From the NCBI RefSeq assembly GCF_042664895.1, contig NZ_JBHTBQ010000014.1, positions 186,001 through 250,000 of the forward strand: a stretch of 64,000 bases of DNA, given 5' to 3'. Positions within the stretch are counted from its first letter, which is position 1. Each line of letters starts with the position of its first letter. The DNA is from Iodobacter arcticus (GTDB lineage: Bacteria > Pseudomonadota > Gammaproteobacteria > Burkholderiales > Chitinibacteraceae). Both the position numbers and the translations under genes were made by a program. Positions 54,063 through 63,539 of this stretch are shown here, piece after piece. The notes under the pieces are model-generated. The model was given only the letters and a program-made list of their open reading frames with translations. It was not told where the DNA came from and ran no database searches.

Positions 54063-54092
54063 CCATCACTTAAGCTCTAGGTAAACACCGCA

Positions 54093-54659
54093 ATGGCAAT
54101 CAAAACCGCACAAGAAGTTCGCGTTGGTAACGTAATCATGGTTGACGCTCAACCTTGGGTCGTTCAAAAAACCGAATACAGCAAGTCTGGCCGTAACTCT
54201 TCTGTTGTAAAAGTAAAAGCAAAAAGCTTGCTGGGCACTTCTGCTTCAGAAAACGTTTACAAAGCAGACGAAAAGTTTGAAGTTGTAACATTAGATCGCA
54301 AAGAATGTACTTACACCTACTTCGCAGATCCAATGTATGTATTTATGGATACAGAGTTTGAGCAGTACGAAATCGAAAAAGACAATTTGGGTGACACGCT
54401 CAACTTTATCGAAGACGGCATGCAAGATGTTTGCGATGTAACCTTCTACGAAGGCAAGGCTATTTCGGTTGAAATGCCAACGACTATCGTTCGTGAAGTG
54501 GTTTACACCGAGCCAGCAGTTCGCGGTGATACTTCAGGTAAAGTAATGAAGCCAGCTCGTCTGGTAAATGGCTTTGAATTGCCAGTGGCTGCATTTATCG
54601 AAATCGGCGACAAAATCGAAATCGACACACGCTTCAACGAATTCAAAAAACGCGCCTAA
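54093..54659 (+). CDS. efp: Elongation factor P
   Basis: The 188-residue protein has the three EF-P domains and relieves ribosome stalling at polyproline. The modification loop reads KTEYSKSGRNSS: the tip carries Arg34 instead of the Lys of E. coli, as required by EarP, with two extra N-terminal residues compared to the Arg32 of Neisseria and Pseudomonas. The C-terminus (RGDTSGKVMKPARL, FIEIGDKIEID) is typical. It follows earP after 30 bases and ends in a strong terminator. Confidence 0.98.
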   Translation: MAIKTAQEVRVGNVIMVDAQPWVVQKTEYSKSGRNSSVVKVKAKSLLGTSASENVYKADEKFEVVTLDRKECTYTYFADPMYVFMDTEFEQYEIEKDNLGDTLNFIEDGMQDVCDVTFYEGKAISVEMPTTIVREVVYTEPAVRGDTSGKVMKPARLVNGFELPVAAFIEIGDKIEIDTRFNEFKKRA

Positions 54660-54674
54660 TCGCCGTTTAGAATC

Positions 54675-54709
54675 AAAAAAAGCCACCTTTACGAAGGTGG
54701 CTTTTTTTT
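54675..54709 (+). terminator. Terminator after efp
   Basis: AAAAAAGCCACCTT and AAGGTGGCTTTTTT pair perfectly around a 4-base loop and continue into eight T. It ends the earP-efp unit. Confidence 0.95.
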
Positions 54710-54805
54710 GTGCTTGAAAAATGTAAATTAAAATGACCACGAAGTATCTTCTGAATGGGTTTGTAGTCGCTATAGTGGTATCAGCCTTATTGGATATTGC
54801 CCTTT

Positions 54806-56728
54806 ATGACCCAGCCTCCTATTCCCCCTGACGAAACCGAGCGCTTGCATCTTTTGCATGCGCTAGAGCTGCTTGATACCGAGGCGGAGCCTGCTTTTGA
54901 TCTAATTACGCGCTTGGTTTCTCAAATCCTTCACGTGCCTATTGCCTTGGTTTCTTTGGTTGATGAGAACCGGCAATGGTTTAAATCCCGAGTGGGGCTA
55001 GACGCCACCGAAACGCCGCGTGAATTCGCTTTTTGCGCCCATAGCATTATGAATAGCGGTCCTATGCTTGTGCAAGATGCCACGCAAGACGAGCGCTTTG
55101 CGGATAATCCGCTAGTGACCGGGCAGCCCAATATCCGTTTTTATGCAGGAATGCCGATTCGAAGCGCTGGCGGTTTGGCTCTTGGTACGCTCTGTGCCAT
55201 TGATTCAAAACCTCGTGTTCTCACGCCAGATGAAGTGGGTATTTTGATTGCCTTGGCTGATTTAATTAATAAAGAAGTGCAAATGCGTGAAACAGTGCTA
55301 CTTACACGCAGCCAGATGAATTATTCACAGAAAAAAATTCAGGCGATTGAGGCACGATTCCGTACCGTATTTGAGCGGGCCGGAGTAGGTATTGCCTTGG
55401 TTGCACCAGATGGTGGTTGGATCAGTGTAAACGAAGCGCTTTGTCAGATCGTTGGCTATAGCAGGGCTGAATTACTCCAGCTTACATTTCAAGGCATTAC
55501 TTATCCGGATGATCTTGAGGGCGATCTCAGCCTTTTACAGCAGTTAGTGGCGGATAAAATTGATCGTTATCAGCTTGAAAAGCGTTATATCTGCAAAAAT
55601 GGCAACCCGGTATGGGTGCAGTTGGTGGTGACCAAGCATATGGGCCAGACGGGTGAGCTTGATTATTTTGTGTCGATTATTAAAGACATACAGGCGAGGA
55701 AAGAGGCAGAAGAATCACTGGCTGCTTTACGGTATTCTTTAGAAGAGCGCGTGCTGGCCCGCACTCAAGATTTACGAGCGGCGAATGAAATGCTTTCTTC
55801 GGCCATGGCCCAACAGCTGTATTCAGAACAAGCATTGCGTAAGCGTGAAGCGGAATTAAGCATGGTGATTGAAAATGCCAATGATGCTTATGTCTGCACA
55901 GATCAGGCCGGCGTCATTATTGAGTGGAATAATCAGGCCGAGCAGACCTTTGGCTGGAGCGCATCAGAAGCCATTGGCTGCCCTTTAGATGAGTTGATTA
56001 TCCCCCTTGACATGCGCGAGGCACACCGGGCAGGAATGAAACGTTATTTGGTTTCTGGTGAGCATAAGGTGCTTAATCAGCGGCTAGAGCTGACGGCCTT
56101 GCGACGCGATGGAAGTGTGCTACCTGCGGAGGTGAGGATTCGTGCCTTGCATCTTGATGGACAAGTTATTTTTAGCGCGTTTTTGCATGATATTACTGTG
56201 CGCAAACAGATCGAATCAGAGCGGGATCATGAGGCAAGGCATGATGCACTGACTGGACTACCTAATCGGCGCACGCTGTTTGAGCTGATTCCGCAAGCGA
56301 TCGCAAGGGCAAATCGTCATTGCGTGCCTTTGGCCATTGTGTTTCTTGATTTAGATGGCTTTAAAGCCGTGAATGACACCCTGGGGCATGAGGCGGGTGA
56401 TGCCGTTTTATGCGCAACTGCCCAGCGCTTACGCGAAAGTGTGCGCGACACCGATACGGTTGTACGCTTGGCAGGGGATGAGTTCACTCTGATTTTAGAG
56501 GGTTTAAATGGGGGGATTCTGGATGCATATGTATTAGCAGAAAAGCTGTTGCTGTGTATCCAAGAGCCTATCCTTTTTGGAGAAAGCACCGCGCATGTCA
56601 GTGCCAGTATTGGTATTACTCTTTATTCACCCGGCACGGAGAAAACACCAGATCAATTAGTGAATACCGCCGATGCCGCAATGTACGAGGCCAAGCGAGC
56701 GGGTAAATCAAGAGTGTGTGTTCAGTAG
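54806..56728 (+). CDS. GAF-PAS-PAS-GGDEF diguanylate cyclase
   Basis: 640 residues from ATG 54806 (a TTG at 54797 would add three). Domains in order: GAF (about 20-170, with FALCAHSI-like EFAFCAHSIMN and GMPIRSAGGLALGTLCAID), PAS/PAC (about 185-305), coiled coil (~310-350), second PAS/PAC (about 355-475) and GGDEF (about 480-640). The catalytic signature is RLAGDEFTLIL, an AGDEF variant known in active cyclases, with I-site RDTD five residues earlier; LDGFKAVNDTLGHEAGDAVL is intact. No membrane segment; cytoplasmic sensor. No EAL domain follows. Confidence 0.93.
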   Translation: MTQPPIPPDETERLHLLHALELLDTEAEPAFDLITRLVSQILHVPIALVSLVDENRQWFKSRVGLDATETPREFAFCAHSIMNSGPMLVQDATQDERFADNPLVTGQPNIRFYAGMPIRSAGGLALGTLCAIDSKPRVLTPDEVGILIALADLINKEVQMRETVLLTRSQMNYSQKKIQAIEARFRTVFERAGVGIALVAPDGGWISVNEALCQIVGYSRAELLQLTFQGITYPDDLEGDLSLLQQLVADKIDRYQLEKRYICKNGNPVWVQLVVTKHMGQTGELDYFVSIIKDIQARKEAEESLAALRYSLEERVLARTQDLRAANEMLSSAMAQQLYSEQALRKREAELSMVIENANDAYVCTDQAGVIIEWNNQAEQTFGWSASEAIGCPLDELIIPLDMREAHRAGMKRYLVSGEHKVLNQRLELTALRRDGSVLPAEVRIRALHLDGQVIFSAFLHDITVRKQIESERDHEARHDALTGLPNRRTLFELIPQAIARANRHCVPLAIVFLDLDGFKAVNDTLGHEAGDAVLCATAQRLRESVRDTDTVVRLAGDEFTLILEGLNGGILDAYVLAEKLLLCIQEPILFGESTAHVSASIGITLYSPGTEKTPDQLVNTADAAMYEAKRAGKSRVCVQ

Positions 56729-56821
56729 TTAGATGCAAAATATCACGACACAGTCTTTATATTTTTTACGATAAGGTGAGCTTAAGGGTGAGCTTAAAAA
56801 TGGGCCCACCCTCAGAGATGA

Positions 56822-58894
56822 TTACTTCAGCATCTTCCACAAAAAGCTGTATTCCAGCGCAGTCATGTCGGCTTTTTGGCTGTTGTCTGCTGCACCTGCA
56901 TGGCCGCCTTCCATATTTTCAAAATACCAAACCGATTTAACGCCCTCGCTTTGCATTTTGGCCATCATTTTTCGCGCATGGCCGGGGTGAACTCGGTCGT
57001 CGCGAGTGGAGGTGGTAAACAGAATATTCGGGTATTGCGTTTTGGCTTTGATATTGTGAAACGGCGAGTATTTGCTGATGTAATCCCACTCCGCTGGCAC
57101 ATCGGGATTACCGTATTCGCCCATCCACGAAGCACCCGCTAGCAGCTGATTAAAGCGGCGCATATCTAGGAGCGGTACCTGGCAAACTACCGCGCCAAAT
57201 AAATCTGGGCGCTGCGTCATCATCACCCCCATCAAAAGCCCACCATTGCTGCCGCCCATAATGCCAAGCTTTTTAGGTTGGGTAATTTTCTTGGCAACAA
57301 GGTCTTCTGCCACGGCAATAAAATCATCGTAGGCTTTTTGGCGATTTTCTTTGAGCGCGGCCTGATGCCAGCGCGGGCCAAATTCGCCGCCACCACGAAT
57401 ATTGGCCAGCACATATACGCCGCCTTTTTCTAGCCAAGCCTTACCTACGCCTGCTGAATAATACGGCGTGAGGCTGACTTCAAAGCCGCCATAGCCATAC
57501 AGTAGCGTCGGGGTATTGCCATCAAGTTTTAAGTTTTTAGGTTTAACAATAAAGTAAGGCACACGTGTGCCATCTTTAGATAAAGCCTCGTTTTGTGCGA
57601 TTTCCATGCTGCTGGCGTCAAAAAAGGCGGGGCGCTGCTTAAGTAGCTCTCGCTCATCTGTGCCAGCATGGGCTAGATAGAGCGAATCAGGTGTGAGGAA
57701 ATCGACGTGGGTGAAGAAGTAATCATCTGATGTGTCGGCATCAATCGCCGTTGCGCCGATACTGCCAAAAGCGGGTGTATTGATGGCGCGCTGTGACCAC
57801 TGGCCTTCTTTTAATCGCCATTCAACAAGCCGGCTTTTTACATTGTCTAAGGTGTCAATAATGAGATGGTTTTTGGTGCTGGTGATGCCATTGAGCGCTG
57901 TGCTTGGGGTGGGGCTAAAGAGCGGTGTGAATTGGCGCTCGCCCGCCTGAAATTTATCGAAATCGCTGGCGATCAGGCTGCCGCTAGGCCAAGTCTTGCC
58001 GCCGATGGTCCATGCAGATTTTAGGGTGATCAGGATTTGCGGGCCAAAAAAGCTGATATTGGCGTCGTCTGGCACAGCAATGCGGCTGAGTTTTTCACCG
58101 CTGCGTAAATAGGTTTCATTGGTATAAAAGGTAATGCCACGGCGGATAATCTCGCGGCGGTAGCCTGCTTCTTCGGCCACATAGGCAGAGACAGAAATAT
58201 CTGTTTTTTGCCCTTCATAAATTGTTTTAGCGGCGCTGAGCGGTGTGCCGCGTTGCCAAAGTTTAACGATGCGTGGGTAGCCCGAATCAGTCTGGCTGTC
58301 TTTGCCAAAATCGCTAGCAACAAACACGCTATCTTTACCCTGCCAGCTCAGCTCTGATTTAGCCTCAGGCAAACTAAAGCCATCTTTTACAAAGGCTTTT
58401 TTATTTAAATCAAATTCACGTACTTCTACCGCATCGGCCCCGCCGCGAGAAAGGCTAATTAAGCAGCGATCGTATTGGGGATAGCGGCAGTCTGCGCCTT
58501 TATAAACCCAGTTGGCATTTTCGGCTTTGGCCAATGCATCTAAATCTAATACGGTTTCCCAATTTGGATTGGCCGTTTTATAACTAGCCAGCGTAGTGCG
58601 CCGCCAAATACCGCGCTGATGTTCGCCATCGCGCCAGAAATTATAAAAATAACTGCCCATTTTATTCACATAGGCAATGCGCTCTTTAGAATTAAGAATA
58701 TCAAGCACTTGATTTTTAAGCGGATTAAAACCTGCTTCTTTCTCTAGCATTCCGTGGCTAATGGCATTTTGCGCCTTCACCCAATCTAATGATTTTTTAC
58801 CCCCTACATCTTCCAGCCACTCAAATTGATCGCTGGCGGCATGGGCCAGCAGGCTGGCGCTAGCCAGTGCCATTGAAAGTAATACTTTTTGCAT
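56822..58894 (-). CDS. Prolyl oligopeptidase family serine peptidase (S9A)
   Basis: 690 residues from ATG 58894, which has AAGGAAG upstream and opens a signal peptide (MQKVLLSMALASASLLAHA), so the upstream TTG at 58915 is not used. An N-terminal beta-propeller (about 75-410) covers the alpha/beta-hydrolase domain with GGSNGGLLMG (nucleophile Ser near residue 547), the Asp in TSTRDDRVHPGHARK and the His in GGHAGA. Such enzymes cut proline-containing peptides; the signal peptide places this one in the periplasm or outside. Confidence 0.94.
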   Translation of the reverse strand: MQKVLLSMALASASLLAHAASDQFEWLEDVGGKKSLDWVKAQNAISHGMLEKEAGFNPLKNQVLDILNSKERIAYVNKMGSYFYNFWRDGEHQRGIWRRTTLASYKTANPNWETVLDLDALAKAENANWVYKGADCRYPQYDRCLISLSRGGADAVEVREFDLNKKAFVKDGFSLPEAKSELSWQGKDSVFVASDFGKDSQTDSGYPRIVKLWQRGTPLSAAKTIYEGQKTDISVSAYVAEEAGYRREIIRRGITFYTNETYLRSGEKLSRIAVPDDANISFFGPQILITLKSAWTIGGKTWPSGSLIASDFDKFQAGERQFTPLFSPTPSTALNGITSTKNHLIIDTLDNVKSRLVEWRLKEGQWSQRAINTPAFGSIGATAIDADTSDDYFFTHVDFLTPDSLYLAHAGTDERELLKQRPAFFDASSMEIAQNEALSKDGTRVPYFIVKPKNLKLDGNTPTLLYGYGGFEVSLTPYYSAGVGKAWLEKGGVYVLANIRGGGEFGPRWHQAALKENRQKAYDDFIAVAEDLVAKKITQPKKLGIMGGSNGGLLMGVMMTQRPDLFGAVVCQVPLLDMRRFNQLLAGASWMGEYGNPDVPAEWDYISKYSPFHNIKAKTQYPNILFTTSTRDDRVHPGHARKMMAKMQSEGVKSVWYFENMEGGHAGAADNSQKADMTALEYSFLWKMLK

Positions 58895-59245
58895 ATTCTT
58901 CCTTACTGAAATCAATGATTAAACAGGCTGGCAGGCGGGCTTGCGCAAATATGCCATTCGGGTCGTAAAATATAGCATATTTGCCCAAGGCAGGCGGGGA
59001 TTAAGCAATAAGTGTAATGGGGCTGTGGTTAAACTTTTCCATTCATTTGCAAGCATTACATCATTCGTAGGGTGTGCAAGTCGTTTTTCTTGCGCACCGC
59101 CCATGGTGCGCAACGACTACGTCGTTGTACACCCTACGAAATGCCGACTCACCTTAAGTCAATAACTTAAGTTGCTAGGGTTGGGCTTTTCCCGTCCTAC
59201 TAAAACTCAGCTATAACAATGATTTGCTAGAGTGATCAATCCCTA
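58895..59245. other. Intergenic region with a family A repeat
   Basis: About 350 bases without a gene between the S9 peptidase start and the uvrB stop. Besides the repeat at 59064-59140 there is no clear feature; no strong uvrB terminator is seen. Confidence 0.5.
59064..59140. repeat. Palindromic repeat, family A copy 2
   Basis: A 77-bp element has perfect 12-bp ends, TTCGTAGGGTGT at 59064-59075 and its complement at 59129-59140, with an inner GCGCACC/GGTGCGC stem and AACGACtaCGTCGTT. It is clearly the same family as the copy at 1233-1304. Confidence 0.85.
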
Positions 59246-61267
59246 TCAATTCCCAAACACCTGATCCCTTAACATTTTTAGCTGATCACGCAATTGGGCG
59301 GCTTTTTCGAATTCTAGGTTTTTGGCCGCGTCTATCATTTCTTTTTCGAGGCGTTTCAATTCTTTGGCGAGGGATTTTTCGTCAAATTCATTGAGCATTT
59401 TTTGCCGCTTCATTTCTAATCTGGCGGCTACGGCTTCTTCCTCGTTATATACGCCATCAATCATATCTTTAATACGTTTAACGACGCTGCGCGGCGTAAT
59501 GCCATTGGCCAGATTAAATGCGGTTTGTTTGGCGCGGCGGCGTTCTGTTTCACTAATGGCTTTTTCCATCGACTTGGTAATTCGGTCGGCGTAAAGAATG
59601 GCTTTACCATTTAAATTACGCGCGGCGCGGCCGATGGTTTGAATTAAGCTGCGCTCTGATCTTAAAAAGCCTTCTTTATCGGCGTCTAAAATCGCCACCA
59701 AGGACACCTCGGGGATATCCAAGCCTTCGCGCAATAAGTTAATCCCGATCAGCACATCAAATACGCCAAGGCGCAAATCGCGCAGGATTTCCACCCGCTC
59801 TACGGTATCAATATCGGAATGCAAATAGCGCACTTTTACGCCGTGCTCGCTTAGATAATCGGTCAGCTGCTCGCTCATGCGTTTGGTCAGCGTGGTGACT
59901 AAAACACGCTCACCCAAATCGGTGCGTAAGCGAATCTCTGAGAGTAAATCATCCACCTGTGTGCCAACAGGCCGCACCTCAATCAGCGGATCGACCAAGC
60001 CTGTTGGCCGCACCACTTGCTCCACCACTTGGCCCTGATGCTTGGCTTCGTAATCGGATGGCGTGGCGGAGACAAACACCGTTTGCGGCATCAGTTGCTC
60101 GAATTCTTCAAACTTCAGCGGCCGGTTATCCAAGGCAGACGGCATACGAAAGCCATAATCGACCAGATTTTCCTTACGTGATCGATCGCCTTTATACATC
60201 GCGCCAATTTGCGGGATGGTGACGTGGCTTTCGTCGATAATCATGATCGAATTGGGCGGCATATAGTTGATCAGCGTCGGCGGGGCCGAGCCTGCAGGCT
60301 TGCCAGAGAAATGCCGCGAGTAGTTTTCAATGCCCTTACAAAAGCCCATTTCAATCAGCATTTCTAAATCAAAACGGGTGCGCTGCTCCAGCCGCTGCGC
60401 TTCAACGAGTTTGTGCTCTTTGTAATAAAATGCCAGCCGATCAGTCAGCTCGGCCTTGATGGTTTCGATCGCTTCCAGCACTTTTTCACGCGGGGTAACG
60501 TAATGGCTGCTAGGGAACACTGTAAAGCGGCCCACACGCTGCTTGATGTGTCCTGTAAGCGGATCGAATAATTGCAGCGTTTCTAATTCATCATCAAATA
60601 AATTCACCCGTAGCGCTAATTCGGCTGATTCGGCGGGGAAGATATCAATCACATCGCCGCGCACCCGAAAACAGCCGCGGCTAAAATCGGTGTCGTTTCT
60701 ATCGTATTGCATGGCGGTTAGGCGTTTGATCATATCGCGCTGGGCAACGCGCTCGCCTTCTTTCAGGTGCAAAATCATTTTATGGTAGGAGCTAGGATCG
60801 CCAATCCCGTAAATCGCGCTGACGGTGGCCACAATAATACAATCCGGCCGCTCTAAAATCGCCTTAGTGGCGGAGAGCCGCATCTGCTCGATATGCTCAT
60901 TAATCGCCGAGTCTTTCTCGATAAATAAATCGCGGCTGGGCACATAAGCTTCGGGTTGGTAGTAATCGTAGTAAGACACGAAATATTCAACGGCATTTTG
61001 CGGAAAGAATTCACGCATCTCCGAGTAAAGCTGCGCCGCCAGCGTCTTATTCGGAGCCATCAAAATAGCCGGCCGCCCCGATTGGGCAATCACATTGGCC
61101 ATCGTATAAGTCTTACCCGAGCCTGTTACCCCAAGCAGGGTCTGATACTGCAAACCATCATCCAGCCCCTCAAGCAGCTGAGCAATGGCCGTCGGCTGAT
61201 CGCCTGCAGGTGGAAAAGGCTGAAACAGGCGATAGGGGCTGCCGGGGTAATCGACAAACATGGGCAA
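59246..61267 (-). CDS. uvrB: Excinuclease ABC subunit B
   Basis: The 673-residue DNA repair helicase-like protein loads onto damaged DNA with UvrA and then works with UvrC. N-terminal GVTGSGKTYTMANVIA is the Walker A motif, YYDYYQPEAYVPSRDLFIEK the beta-hairpin, IIDESHV motif II, and INLLREGLDIPEVSLV and QTIGRAARN the C-terminal helicase motifs. The UVR domain ends the protein (FEKAAQLRDQLKMLRDQV). Length and order are normal. Confidence 0.97.
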   Translation of the reverse strand: MPMFVDYPGSPYRLFQPFPPAGDQPTAIAQLLEGLDDGLQYQTLLGVTGSGKTYTMANVIAQSGRPAILMAPNKTLAAQLYSEMREFFPQNAVEYFVSYYDYYQPEAYVPSRDLFIEKDSAINEHIEQMRLSATKAILERPDCIIVATVSAIYGIGDPSSYHKMILHLKEGERVAQRDMIKRLTAMQYDRNDTDFSRGCFRVRGDVIDIFPAESAELALRVNLFDDELETLQLFDPLTGHIKQRVGRFTVFPSSHYVTPREKVLEAIETIKAELTDRLAFYYKEHKLVEAQRLEQRTRFDLEMLIEMGFCKGIENYSRHFSGKPAGSAPPTLINYMPPNSIMIIDESHVTIPQIGAMYKGDRSRKENLVDYGFRMPSALDNRPLKFEEFEQLMPQTVFVSATPSDYEAKHQGQVVEQVVRPTGLVDPLIEVRPVGTQVDDLLSEIRLRTDLGERVLVTTLTKRMSEQLTDYLSEHGVKVRYLHSDIDTVERVEILRDLRLGVFDVLIGINLLREGLDIPEVSLVAILDADKEGFLRSERSLIQTIGRAARNLNGKAILYADRITKSMEKAISETERRRAKQTAFNLANGITPRSVVKRIKDMIDGVYNEEEAVAARLEMKRQKMLNEFDEKSLAKELKRLEKEMIDAAKNLEFEKAAQLRDQLKMLRDQVFGN

Positions 61268-61645
61268 GATCCTGTGTTGACGAGGTGAAGTATGCTTATT
61301 CTACCCAATAGAACGCTCGTCCGCTTTAATGGTTTTGGGGTGAGGGTGAGTGTGGATGGCTTTAAGTTGTGGGGCTACTGATGAATCAATCTGCAGTAAA
61401 TTGCTCATTTGATTAAGTAGCTTTTGGTGGCTGTAAAATTTAAGCTAATTACGTGTAATATGATGATGTAAATTATTCTGGTTCGACTTGGTAATGATTT
61501 TAATCTGGTTTTGTATTTTGATATATCTAGGTCGGTCCCTATATTTTTTCAGAGCCCCTATAGAAGCTCAGTGTTCACTATTGACATAATTGCATGGCAA
61601 AAAAGATGTATGCCGTCAATTCCAGTACTAGGAAGAATTAAAATT
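61268..61645. other. Intergenic region between uvrB and the DUF262 gene
   Basis: About 380 bases, AT-rich toward the right. No repeat or clear promoter seen. The divergent promoters of uvrB (minus) and of the DUF262 gene (plus) should be here. Confidence 0.5.
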
Positions 61646-63383
61646 ATGAGTTATCACTCGGACACCATCGCATTAACTATTGGACGAATGAATCAGCAAT
61701 ATTTTTTGCCCACCATTCAGCGTGAGTTTGTATGGGAGCCGGAACAAATTATGAAATTGTTTGATTCCATTATGCGTAAATACCCTATCAGTTCATTTTT
61801 ATTCTGGGAAATACGGGATCAAAATAGAGAGAAGTGGCAAGCATACAAATTTTTGGATAAAGCAAAGCAGGGTGGTACTCACAACGAACTGGCGATTACC
61901 GATGGCGTGAATAATTTATCTATGATTCTCGATGGGCAGCAGCGATTGACTTCCTTAATGATTGGACTAAAAGGAACATACGTTACAAGAAAAAAAGGTG
62001 GACGAATCGCTAACCCTGACGCTTGGACGACAAACAAACTGCACTTAGACTTATTGGCTGCCCCCTCGCTTGATGGTGAGGAAGATAAAGATGGACTTTA
62101 CTATAAATTCGCATTTAAGGATGCGACTCCACAACCTAATTCTGAGAATTTTTGGTTTCGCGTAGCACAAATAATGGATTTTGATGAGCGTCAAAAGTTC
62201 GATGTTTTTCTTAGAACAAAAAGATGAAGAATTAGATAATTACGGGATTTCTCGCGGCGAGAGGAAAGTATTTTCACGAAATTTAGAACGACTCTATCGG
62301 GCTATTCACGACGAAAAAGTAATCGCCTATTACATAGAAACAGACCAAGATTATGATCGAGTTCTTGATATTTTTATTCGAGCTAACGACGGAGGAACAA
62401 AACTTACAAAGTCTGATTTATTGCTGTCAATGATCACCTCTAAATGGGGAGGGATGAATGCTCGAGAAGAAATATTTGGCTTTGTGGATTATATAAATAA
62501 TGGGCTTTCTCGTAGTAATAGTTTTGATAAAGATTTTATAATGAAATCATGTCTTGTTCTTGCTGATCTTCCTGTGGCTTACAAGGTTCAAAATTTTACT
62601 AATGAAAATTTGGAGCTTATTAAAAAAAAATGGCCTGAAATTAAAAAAGCGATAAAAAAAGGTGTTGATTTAATTAACTCTTATGGTATTGATGAACAGA
62701 ATCTGAGTAGTGTAAATGCGGTTATTCCAATTATTTATTTTCTTTATAAAAACCCCTCTGTTGATCTGCTAGGCTCAACGCCATTTGAGGTAAGAAATTC
62801 AGGGTATATTCATCGTTGGCTTTTCATGGCACTTCTCAAGGGTGCATTTGGTAGGGCTGCAGATGGGTTGCTCAAAAATATTCGCTCAAATATTAAAGAG
62901 TCTGGGGCTGATTTCCCACTTAAAGAAATAAACCAGACAATTCTTTCTTCTGGCCTTCACACAACGTTTGATGATGATTACATTGATGACCATGTTCTGA
63001 GTTTAAATTACGGCAGTAAGCGTGTATTTTTAGCGTTGTCTTTGCTCTATGATGATGCAAGATGGGGAATAACTCCACATCATCAGGATCATATATTTGC
63101 CACTAATTTATTCAAATCCGGAAAGTTAAAGGCACAAGATACTTTATATGGGGAAGAGAAAAAAAATAACTTGGTCAATCTTTGCCTTTTGCCCGCATCT
63201 GAAAATACAAGTAAAAAAGATATGCCCTTTAGCTTTTGGCTTGAATCACGTGACCAAAGTTTCTTAAAGCGCCACTTAATACCAGAAGACAAATCTCTTT
63301 GGGCATTTGATAGGGTTTCAGATTTTTTAGATGCGCGAGAAGAGTTAATTCGTTTACGCCTCAAATCTTTATTTCATCCCTAA
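61646..63383 (+). pseudogene. DUF262/DUF1524 (GmrSD-like) protein, split by a +1 frameshift
   Basis: Two overlapping frames make one protein of about 578 residues if one base is skipped near 62210. The first frame (from ATG 61646, AGGAAG upstream) carries FLPTIQREFVWEPEQIMKLF and DGQQRLTSLM, the DUF262 nucleotide-binding/hydrolysis motifs. It ends at 62227 just after CTT AGA; the second frame continues as FLEQKDEELDNYG and runs to 63383. The C-terminal part has HHQDHIFA and NLVNLCLLPASENTSKKDMP, like the DUF1524 nuclease domain, though the usual Pro after HI is replaced. GmrSD-type proteins are restriction factors against modified phage DNA. The gene is AT-rich and probably acquired. It is disrupted unless the ribosome shifts frame. 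Confidence 0.8.
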
Positions 63384-63417
63384 ATTTGAGAAATAAAGGC
63401 CGTAAGTCGTAATGAAT

Positions 63418-63539
63418 TTGTAGGGCGTAATAAGTCAGGGGCTTTTTCCAGACGCATTACGCCGTATGGAATTTTATGCGGCCATTGATTCTGTTTTCGA
63501 TCGCTGGTGCAATGCGCTTCGCTTATTGACACCCTACAA
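63418..63539. repeat. Palindromic repeat, family C
   Basis: A 122-bp element begins TTGTAGGGCGTAATAAG (63418-63434) and ends CTTATTGACACCCTACAA (63522-63539), near-complementary ends, with inner CGCATTACGCC and GTGCAATGCGC words. Its ends share GTAGGG/CCCTAC with families A and B. It follows the disrupted DUF262 gene. Confidence 0.75.

Noticed and set aside
56450..56490. AGDEF instead of GGDEF as a sign of inactivity
   Set aside because: AGDEF is known in active cyclases and all other catalytic motifs and the I-site are intact.
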